Assembly: GCA_009602725.1 (NCBI GenBank)
Contig: WELB01000002.1
Location: 194,021-258,020, forward strand
DNA: 64,000 nt
Origin: Spirogloea muscicola
Taxonomy: Eukaryota > Streptophyta > Zygnematophyceae > Spirogloeales > Spirogloeaceae
Reading direction: 5' to 3'
In this document: positions 55,201 to 64,000 of the stretch, one piece after another
Numbering within the stretch: the stretch's first letter is position 1
How the letters are laid out: every line of letters begins with the position of its first letter
Notes under the pieces: generated by a model
Databases searched by the model: none
Seen by the model: only the letters and a program-made list of their open reading frames with translations
Told to the model about the DNA's origin: nothing
Translations under genes and position numbers: made by a program

Positions 55201-58200
55201 CCTTCTCACAGGTTGCACAAGCACGAAGAATGTGATATGCAGTATAATACGTCAGCAGAGCCCCACTGTTGTGACAGACTTCTATTACTGCAGAATCAGT
55301 AATAGATGTGCAACGTGTTTATATCATGGTTTTCTTAGTCAAAAGACTGAACACATGGGGTATCAATACAACACTGTAGCAGAGCCCCACTGTCTCTGAC
55401 ACACTTGCAAGACTGCAGGCTTAGACAGTGAATGACTATGTCCATCTAATCAGATCACACTGCACAAAAGAGGGATAGTTACAAGCCAAACAAGTTGTAC
55501 ACTGACAGCTGGTCGTGAGATGATTGAAGGGACGACCTCTGCAAGAGCAATTTCTCTGGCTACATGAGCAATACCTATTTCTCTGAAGGTTGAGCGCGCC
55601 AAGTGCCTTACAGTGACTCAGTTCTGGTGGGAGGCTACCACTTAAGCTGCGCAAGAGACCATGCAATAGCACGGCCGCTTGAAACATCTGCTTGGCGGTC
55701 CTGTGCCTCCTTGGTAGGTTGCTTCAGGTCCACATGCTAGTGTTACATCCAGGCTGAGATTGCAAGGTCTCAATTGCGGTACTTCTTGTACTCTGTCAAT
55801 CAGTAGAGCTAGTCATACCTGTTACCATGTGCCAAGAGGGAGTACATGCTGGTAAGATTGCCAAATCCAGGCGGAATTGTACCAGTAAAGCTGTTGATCA
55901 AGCACACTCACCCAAATTAGCTTCTCGAGATGGTACAAGCTGCATGATGATTTAGGGCTGTGCTTGATGTGCAGCATTGTGACATAAAATTGAAGAGAAA
56001 AGGCGCAGGACTGCGCACCTGTTGTCATTAAGCTCAAGGTTTGTCAGATTCTGGCAATTGCCAATTGCTGGTGGCAGGGAGCCTGTCAGCCTGCTCAGGT
56101 ATGTGTCAGATCAGATTTCTCCCAGACAACATGCATCAAGCAGACCTCAATATGCACGGGAGCAGACTTCGTGGAAAACTTAGACATACAGCTGTGTGCC
56201 AGCCACACCGTCACACTACTTTGAGGAGGAGTGCAGTATTGAGAGTACTTGTTGTTGTAGAGGATAAGCTGAGTGAGAGTTCCACTTATCCCAAGCTCGG
56301 CGGGCAGGCTTCCAGATATACTGCAGGGCGGCAGCACGCAGGGGTTGTTCATGATTGGTGGGCTTAGACTTTGCATTCTCCGTGTTGTTGCAGACTACCA
56401 GCAGTAAATAGTTTGCCACGTATGTATGTGGCACTTACCAATTATTCGAAATGACAAGGACCTGTAGAAGGGACAGGTTCGCCAGTGAAGCGGGGAACTC
56501 CCCGCTTAATCTGCAACAGGTTGTAAGGCCATTGAGATGCCATTGAGATGCACAGCAGTGTCGCATTAGCTTCAAAAGCGCAATGCAACTCTCTGAGAGC
56601 AGCGAATCCAATGTGGCCAGCACTCTGTGCACAAGTAAGAGTCAGCTCCCTTATGAATTGGGAGCTTGTTGCGCAAGATGACCTGCACGTAGGAACAGCA
56701 GAGCAGGCCTGATGCTTGAAATTTGGGCAAAAGGCATATTGGAGCTCACTGGTTGTCGTTTACATAGAGATTGCTGAGATTGGCGCAGTTTCCCAGCTCT
56801 GACGGTAAGGGACCAGTAAGGCTGCGTCGCAACGAAGAGCTTCAACAACCGTCCACCTCCTCTATAGCTTCGTAACTGACGACCACTTCATCAATCAGAC
56901 ACTCACGATTTGAGTTGATGTTGTCAAGCTCACTGTGTCTTAAGGACTCTCCTTGCAATGATCCCTCGATGCGCTACGCACGGCAACATTCTGCTAAGCC
57001 TGTCTTGCTCTTACTTACTTATTGCTCCCCAAACGTAACAAAGTCAACATTTGAAGATTGCCAATGCTTGAAGGTATGAGTCCCGTCAATCTGAATGCAA
57101 GACAAGTGTGCCATTCAAGCTGCCAATCGAAGCAGTCTCAAATGGCCTCAAAACAGGACTACGCCGTGAGGAGAATGTTGTTAATGACATGGCCTCAACA
57201 GTCAAAATCAGCGATGTGTTACTTACAAGTAGCAGCACTACATACCTGTTACCCGCGAGGTTGAGATATCTCAGCTTGGCACAATCTCCAAAGTCAGATG
57301 GCAGGGGACCTGACAGACTGCAGCAGGAAGCCAAGGCCGCCCTCAGCCTTTTGTGACCTGAGTATGAGTGTGCTGAAGAGCACCCAGCAACAGGAGCAGA
57401 GCTCTGTGACAACAAAGATGTGGCATGAGAATTTTGAGAACATATATCTGGCTCTTCTAAGGTAGCAGTGGCCGTTAACGAACAGTCCTAGAGAAGGAGA
57501 CCGGATGACTGACCTACAATACGCGGCGGAGAAGTACTGCAGCTCTTGCAAGTTGCCAACTGTGCTTGGTATCGGACCAGAGAATCTGCAACAGATCATA
57601 CCGTTCTCACTGAGGCCTCTGACAATATCCAGTCAGATTCTTCAGTCTTTTGAAGTAAGCAAAGCTAGAGGTGAATGTGGAAGACAAAGGGTAGGGAGAG
57701 CACGTGGCCTCACCTGTTGTTACTCAAGAATACCGAGGTGAGATTTGTGCAGTCCCCTAATGCTGCTGGAAGTGGGCCCGAAAACCTTGGCCAAAAAGGA
57801 GTCACATTGACAGATTACCAATTTGGCATGGCAATACAAGAGAGCAATGCAACCTCTTCATGGCAACCGCCAAAAGAAGCATGAGAAGGGTGGGAACAAT
57901 GACAGCCAGCCCATGTGACCTCACCCATTGTACTCGAGGAAGAGACCAATCAATCTGTTACCCAGGCCACATAGTTCAGGAGGAAGCATGCCTTCCAACC
58001 TGGAGGGACCATGTCATCAGCAGATGGCATTTGCTACCGAGGGATGATCCAGCTGCTTTGATCAAGGCTGCATGATGCAAACTTTCACTGTGTGTGATGT
58101 TTACTACAGGGAAATTGAGCTGATGACACCTATTAAACAAAAACATGCATCTACAGAGGTCTATCAGGAACATACAAATTATTGCCGAGGCTCAAACCGA

Positions 58201-61200
58201 TCAGGGAGGTCCTTCCCAGCTCAGCAGGGATAGTGCCTGTCAGGCTGAACAAATACAGAGGACATCACTATCACATCATCACTGTAATAGCACAGCGCTA
58301 CTCATACGGCACAGCGCTTGCAACATCTGCACCATGAGGGGCTTCAGGGTCTTGGCAATGCCAATAATAGCATGATTTGCCTGTGCTAGATCAAACAGTG
58401 CAACCGAGAAGTCAGCATGTTCTGCAAGAAGGTTGCATACTTGTTATTGTATGCGTAGAAGATTGTGAGATTGACTAGTTGACCAAATTCCTTCGGGATA
58501 GGTCCTGTCAGACTGAGAACCCACAATGCCACACAAGCAAACACGTCACAATTGCAGCCTCAGGAAGCAAATAGTGCAGCAAGCTGGCAACAAGACTGGC
58601 AACTTAATGTCACAGTGGCTAACAATCTGCAAGCATTTACCTGTTGTTGTAGACATTGAGGAACTCAATCCGGGTCATCGCAAGCTCCACAGGCATGACC
58701 CCAACCAACCTAGACCAGCGTCAAGCAATGTCAAAGAGCAACTCTACTGAAGAAAGCCAAGGAGATAACACAGGAAAGAAGGTCTAGCTACAGTGTTGTG
58801 TCATCCTCCTCTACCAAGATGGATGCTGCAAAGCCACCAGACCACGCAGACTAAGCAGAGTGACCAATAGTCTTCTATGCTCTGCAGCACACCTGTTGAA
58901 AGAGACGTCGAGAGTAAGAAGCTGCGAGCAATTCCCGAGCGCAGATGGTATGTTTCCTGACAGCCTGCACAGGAAGGTTAATCACCAATGTATGCAAGCC
59001 ACCGTGACCTTGCAGTGTATCCAAAGTGACCATTAGTCTTTCATGCTCTACAGCGCACCTGTTTAAGGAGACGTTGAGACCAAGGAGCTGCGAGCAATTT
59101 CCGAGCTCAGATGGTATGCTTCCTGATAGCCTGGACAGGAAGGATAGTCACCAATGTTTGCAAGAAGTGTTACAGCTGGCAGTAAGTGGCAAGTTGCATG
59201 TCCTAGCCCCTGCATGCCTTCACTTCATTGCTGACGACAGCAAAGTGCAATGGTAGTAGGTGCAGCCGCACAATGAATATCTGGAGAGATGACAGCACCA
59301 AAGTGACATATCCCATTTTACATGGCTCTTCACAAAAGAGATGTCTGACGACATAAAGAGGCCCCAATCCTGAGGCTACCTCAGGATGTGCCTTCCTTCA
59401 ACAATTATACTTACTGATTGTCTGCGAGTGACAAATACTGGAGGACCTGGTTCTGGCCAAGCTGAGAAGGAATATGTCCTGTGAGCCTGACATCAGTAGC
59501 AGAGACTTTCCTTGAGCAACCAGCCAGCTGGTTGCTCTAGCTGCCTTGTGTTATCAGCTATTGACACTGCACTGTACGCGTCGGCAGTATCATTGGAATT
59601 GGAGACGAGATGGAGAAGCAGAATTCGCAGCAGTCAGCCTACAAATTCACCAACTCCTCAGACAACCAATGATCCTGGCAACCCACCTATTGGAGTCCAA
59701 GTATAGTTTTTGGAGGCTCCGAGATTCTCCAAATTCACCCGGCACTTGTCCCGTGAGCCTGCACATGTGGCCTTGTCAGAACCCAACTCATGGAGTGGAA
59801 GCGGCATGAGCAGAGGGCAGTGTGCCCATCACGACTTCCACAACCACATCTCCATCCTGAGAACAGAGTTCTACAGGGACCTGTTGCTCGTCAAAAACAG
59901 CAACTCCAGGAGCGGAAGCCCAGCCAGACCGAGAGGTATGGCTCCTGTAAATCTGCACAACGAAAGGTGACATTGTGGGCGCTCCCTAGAATGTCAACAC
60001 AATCAAGGCCATTGCACCAGGCTGCAAGAACCTCGACAGTTGACGGAGCTTCATAGAAGCTTGACTTCATAGCACTGCCAGGCTCAATCGAGGCTTCAGA
60101 AGCTTGTCTAGCTTGCTTAAAAGCTTGGCGATTGATAGTCATGCAGAGCAGACTGGCTGTTATTGTTGCGAACAGTGTACAGTGTCTCCAGCATGCAAAG
60201 TTGGTGTGCGTTCAGTACGTGTTATTGGAGAGGTCGAGGCCCTGGATGGCGGAGAGGTTCCCGAGCTCCTCTGGTAGAGGACCTGACAGCCTGCCGAAGT
60301 ACAAGAAGACTGAGAGCTCGACCCAGTAGATGGCTCTTGAAGTCGCAATTCTGTGACGAAGTGCTGCCGCCTCGTCGGCTAAACGTTGTACCACAGTCAT
60401 AACGGCCTTGCCTCAGGGAGGCTACACTACCAATCAGCCAAGCAACTTCACTGTGGACTCAGGCCCCCCAGGAGATGTGATATCGAGAAAAGGTGGAGGC
60501 TCACGTTTTCTTTGTAAACAGGTTGTGAGATGCGAATCGAGCAACTTAGGTATGCTAACCTGTTGTTTCCGAGGAGGAGGAATCGAAGAATAAAGAGACT
60601 GCCCAGCGCCGCTGGGATGGGCCCCGTGAGCAGATTGTCATTTAAGAGTATGAACTGGAGGCTGTCAATGTTGCCGAGCTCCGGTGCCAGCGTGCCTTTC
60701 AGCAGCATAGAAGATACATTGAGCTCAATCACTTGCCTGCACATGGACATCAGTGGCCAGCTGTGCAGGAAGCTGAGCTTACTGAAGGCTTGACCCCAAG
60801 CAGAGCTTCCCAGTGAGCTTGCAACGACGCTGCTCTTACACAAGCCCTCCGCCGAGCAAGCCCAGGCAGCCATTGCCGTTGGTCCTGGCGAGAGGCCGCA
60901 AAGGCTGCGGCCCTTGCATGGCCACAACCTCAACAGCAGCTGCCGCCAGGGCTACCAAGCTTGTGCCGGTCGCTTGACACGTTGCAAGGCCAGCTCCCGC
61001 TTTAACTGGGCAATGGTCAAAGCTCTTGCCTGTGGCCGCCAGGTGCTATGGCATTGCACACAACGCCGTACCAGCCGCACGGTGTGAGGTCGGCTGGGCG
61101 CCAATTGGCAAGCGCGCCAAATGGGTCACTGGTTATGCCGGCCTTGAAGGCCAGCAGCCAGGCCTTGTCGGAGCTGCGGAATGGAACGATGGTAGTCAGC

Positions 61201-61466
61201 GGGCGGGGCTGTTGGAGGCCACACACCACGGGCATGGCGATGGAATGCATGCTACCGCAGAAGCCCAGCGGCAAATGTGGCAGATAAGAATGCGGCTGCG
61301 GATATCAAAAGAGCGGCTGTAAAAGCCAGCCAGATGCATTCAGAGGGTAAGAGGGTGACAGGTTACGAGCGAGGACTGCTCACGCGAGGCCGCCGGCGGT
61401 GAAGCCGACACAAGTCAGCATAGCGACCGCAACAAGCAGGGGGGCGGCGGCTGCCATGGCTGCCAT
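52299..61466 (-). CDS. RLK5: LRR receptor-like kinase, best complete copy
   Basis: Start Met at 61466 follows an in-frame TAG. Exon 1 (61384-61466) is a signal peptide, exon 2 (61030-61173) the N-cap (SDKAWLLAFKAG ... CGWYGVVC), exon 3 is 60560-60736. Twenty-four single-LRR exons end near 60219, 59881, 59687, 59415, 59059, 58893, 58641, 58441, 58176, 57925, 57714, 57514, 57246, 57019, 56750, 56439, 56249, 56019, 55819, 55575, 55098, 54870, 54604 and 54336. The large exon 53455-54206 holds further LRRs, a Pro-rich stretch, a Leu-rich membrane span near 53645-53710 and GEGGFGKVY. Kinase exons are 52868-53331 (YAVKKL, HRDVKPSN, DFGLAR) and 52299-52696 (GTVGYIGPDY, SDVFSFGVMLLE, end LVATE). The catalytic residues are present, so it is an RD-type kinase. 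The N at 53843 hides roughly 190 bases. The product is near 1,310 residues. Confidence 0.9.
53843..53843. other. One-N assembly gap inside RLK5 large exon
   Basis: The coding sequence jumps from the FSAASNS LRR segment straight to the post-LRR segment. Paralogues carry about 160-190 extra bases here (RLK4 equivalent about 43360-43550). The single N therefore understates the missing length. Confidence 0.85.
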
Positions 61467-61660
61467 GCTCGACGGTCGCGGCTACGCAGGCTGTGCTGCT
61501 ATAAGGGCCCCCCCAGCCGGCAGCTGGGCAGAGGCGCTGCCGGAGGCTCGCCACGGCGGGGCCGCGGTTGTCCTCCCAGGCGGCGAGCGTGGTCTACGTT
61601 AAAAAGGGAGAGAAGTTTTCCGAGAGAAGTCAAGACAAGGCGAAGAAAAGTCGGAGAAGA
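61467..61660 (-). promoter_or_regulatory. Upstream region of RLK5
   Basis: This GC-rich sequence 5' of the RLK5 start is related to 33450-33620 upstream of RLK3. A promoter and 5' UTR are expected here. I could not identify a TATA box or start site. Confidence 0.35.
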
Positions 61661-63655
61661 GGAAGCTCTTCCAAGGAAGAAAGTGGCTCGCCCTAAGAAA
61701 AAAGGGGGCCAGCAAAGCCAGCGCAGAAAGAATGGACAATATTCGAAAGTCAAAGAAAGAAAAAACACACAGCTAGGCAAGAAGACACAACGAAACCACA
61801 GGAAGCTCAATACCCACGGGTGAGCAACATCAGGTCAGAGTAGCTCGACGCCGGAAAAGAAGAAGTGGCACTCTCAATGGGGGCAAGGGCTGCGAAAAGC
61901 CAGCCCAAAAAGAATTCAAAAAGGTTCAGAGGGGCCTAAGAGCGGTGAGCAGCTACAAAGGGGCCTGAGGATGCAATGGTAAAACAGGGGGAGGATGGAT
62001 CACTCAATAAGTACGAGTGAGGAGCCTCAGATCCGACAGACTAGCTGCCGGGAAGCTATCACCCTGACGAAAGCCAGAGCCCGCAGCTAGAGCACGGCCA
62101 GCTCGCAGATGCAGAGCGTGGGCCATGGACCGCTGCAGGGATACAGAGAGGCGCATCCGATATACCTGAGCCCACGAGCCCGCGGCGTTGAAGTCGGCTG
62201 GCTCGCCGCGTCTGCGGGACACAGCCCGCCGCGCAAGCCTAGCCAATAGGTCAAGCCACTGGGACCCAAGAGCCCCGTGCACGTCCACCGCCAAGGGGAC
62301 GAACTCGTCGGCAGGTGGGTGATGCCGGAAAAGATGCATTCAGACGCGACCCAGAAGCGGCCAAGGGGACGAAGGTTGTGAAAAGAAAGAGCTCGCCCAT
62401 AAGAAAGAGGGGCTGGCAAAGCCAGCCCAAAAAGAATGGACAATGTCCAAAGCCAAAGAAAGAGGTGCCGAAAAAGAAGAAAGAGCTCGCCCATTGAGGA
62501 TAAGAAAAGAAAGTGCTCGCCCATAGAAAAAGGGGGCAAGCAAAGCCAGCCCGGAAAGAATGGACAATGTCCGAAAGCCAAAGAAAGAAAAATCACACAG
62601 CTAGGCAGCTAGACAAGAAGACCGACGAAACCACAGGAAGCTCAATACCCACGGGTGAGCAACATCAGGTCAGATTAGCTCGACGCAGGAAAAGATGCAT
62701 TCAGACGCGACCCAGAAGCAGCCGCGATAGCGCGACCTGCACGCGAGTGGACGGCATGAGCAAGAGAACGCTGGAAGAAAGAAGTGGCACTCCCAATGGG
62801 GGCAAAGGCTGCGAAAAGCCAGCCCAAAAAGAATTCACAAAGGTTCAGAGGGGCCTAAGAGCGGTGAGCAGCTACAAAGGGGCCTGAGGATGCAATGGTA
62901 AAACAGGGGGAGGATGGATCACTCAATAAGTACGAGTGAGGAGCCTCAGATCCGACAGACTAGCGGCCGGGAAGCTATCACCCTGACGAAAGCCAGAGCC
63001 CGCAGCGAGAGCACGGCCAGCTCGCAGATGCAGAGCGTGGGCCATGGACCGCTGCAGGGATACAGAGAGGCGCATCCGATATACCTGAGCCCACGAGCCC
63101 GCGGCGTTGAAGTCGGCTGGCTCGCCGCGTCTGGAGGGACACGGAGAGCCGCATCCGAAAGACCTGGGCCAGGGAGCCGGCCGCATTGGAGCCGGCCGCA
63201 TTGAAGAGGATAGGGGCTGGAACAGCCAGCCCAACAAAGAATGGACAAAGTACGAGAAGGGAGCCAGGGGAAGAAGTGGCACTCACACAAGAAAGAAAGA
63301 AAGTGCTCGCCCATAGAAAAAGGGGGCCAGCAAAGCCAGCCCGGAATGAATGGACAATGTCCAAAAGCCAAAGAAAGAAAAATCACACAGCTAGGCAGCT
63401 AGACAAGAAGACACGACGAAACCACAGGAAGCTCAATACCCACGGGTGAGCAACATCAGGTCGGAGTAGCTCGACGCCGGAAAAGATGCATTCAGACGCG
63501 ACCCAGAAGCAGCCGCGATAGCGCGACCTGCACGCGAGTGGACGGCATGAGCAAGAAAACGCTGGAGGGACACGGAGAGCCGCATCCGGGGAAGGGCTAA
63601 GAAAAGAGAAAGTAAAACAAGCACAAGAAGAAACAAAGCAATTACGAATCACTCA
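61660..63655 (-). repeat. Locally triplicated LINE-A (subgroup 2) tails
   Basis: A block starting AATCACACAGCTAGGCA and running through CAATACCCACGGGTGAGCAA occurs near 61765-61860, 62590-62700 and 63390-63490. A second block with the LINE-A2 C-terminus (minus strand, MRLSVSLQRSMAHALHLRAG, ending LRLLTRTY) occurs at 61990-62340 and 62910-63180, almost identical. Hairpins lie at 62410-62428 and 63214-63232. The near-identity points to recent local duplication. There is no complete ORF. Confidence 0.7.
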
Positions 63656-63659
63656 GTAA

Positions 63660-63955
63660 CCCCTGCTGATGCGCCTGGCAGTATTGTTCCAACGTTCCCT
63701 TGCCCTCGCAGTCCACACGCGCGCCGGACGCGCTCTGGCCGCCGCCTCCGGGTCTCGGCGGAGCGCCTCCTTCCCCGCATTGAGCTATTCTGACCTGCTG
63801 TTGCTCACTCGTGGGTATTGAGCTTCCCTAGTGTGATGTTGTGTTTGGTAGCGTAGTCCATCTTCGGCATCTTTTACTTTGGCTTTGGACATTGTCCATT
63901 CTTTTCGGGCTGGCTTTGCCAGCCCCTCTTCTCTGTGGGTGAGCCCTTTCTCTCG
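63660..63955 (+). mobile_element. LINE-A C-terminal fragment with hairpin tail
   Basis: It encodes MRLAVLFQRSLALAVHTRAG and ends LLLLTRGY, with the stop at 63820-63822. The tail has the hairpin at 63907-63925 (8-bp stem, 3-nt loop) and then GGGTGAGCCCTTTC. Confidence 0.75.
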
Positions 63956-63956
63956 C

Positions 63957-64000
63957 TGAGCAGCCGCAGCAGAGATGCTAGGGTCCTGGAAGTGGGTCCC
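63957..64000 (-). mobile_element. Start of another LINE-A C-terminus at the window edge
   Basis: CTGAGCAGCCGCAG and TCCTGGAAGTGGGTCCC match the LINE-A C-terminal codons at 37334-37380 on the minus strand. The copy runs out of the window. Confidence 0.5.

Noticed and set aside
62410-62428. Hairpins as bacterial-type terminators
   Set aside because: They have strong GC stems but no consistent T-run; their place in LINE 3' UTRs explains them better.

Overview
The window looks like nuclear DNA of a streptophyte, either a charophyte-grade alga or an early-diverging land plant. The genes are plant-type leucine-rich-repeat receptor-like kinases (LRR-RLKs) with many short introns. The surrounding retroelements are non-LTR elements with a restriction-like endonuclease (RLE), which flowering plants are not known for. 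The species cannot be fixed from the sequence.

All host genes lie on the minus strand and form a tandem family of five paralogues. RLK1 (about 10.2 kb down to the window edge) lacks its kinase core because the window ends. RLK2 (18.2-12.3 kb) is shortened and degenerate. RLK3 (33.4-22.4 kb) is long, with an internally duplicated ectodomain and two single-base frame problems. RLK4 (45.5-41.7 kb) is a pseudogene that has lost its 5' half. RLK5 (61.5-52.3 kb) is the best complete copy, interrupted only by a one-N assembly gap. They share one design: a signal-peptide exon, an LRR N-cap exon whose following intron starts with GC, a 177-nt exon, then a run of single-LRR exons (about 72 nt, all phase 2; 31 in RLK1, 31 in RLK3, 24 in RLK5). 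A large exon follows with the last LRRs, membrane span and juxtamembrane segment, and two exons encode the kinase.

The spaces between the genes (10.2-12.3, 18.2-22.4, 33.4-41.7, 45.5-52.3 and 61.5-64 kb) are packed with 5'-truncated LINE pieces in both orientations. I separate four groups by their ends. LINE-A is GC-rich and ends in a GGGCTGG...CCAGCCC hairpin followed by GGGCGAGCNCTTT. LINE-B lies in RLK2 intron 1 and at 45.5-50.6 kb. LINE-C lies downstream of several RLKs. LINE-D ends in GCGCGCCTTC. Three insertions have recognisable target-site duplications, and several elements are nested. Two degraded Ty3/gypsy-like fossils lie downstream of RLK3 and RLK4.

The 3' flanks of RLK2-RLK5 are related to one another, so at least part of the retroelement load predates the tandem gene duplications. 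Later events trimmed or broke individual copies: LINE insertion, nested insertion, a deletion fusing RLK4 to LINE-B, and an internal LRR block duplication in RLK3. I saw no tRNA, rRNA or CRISPR.
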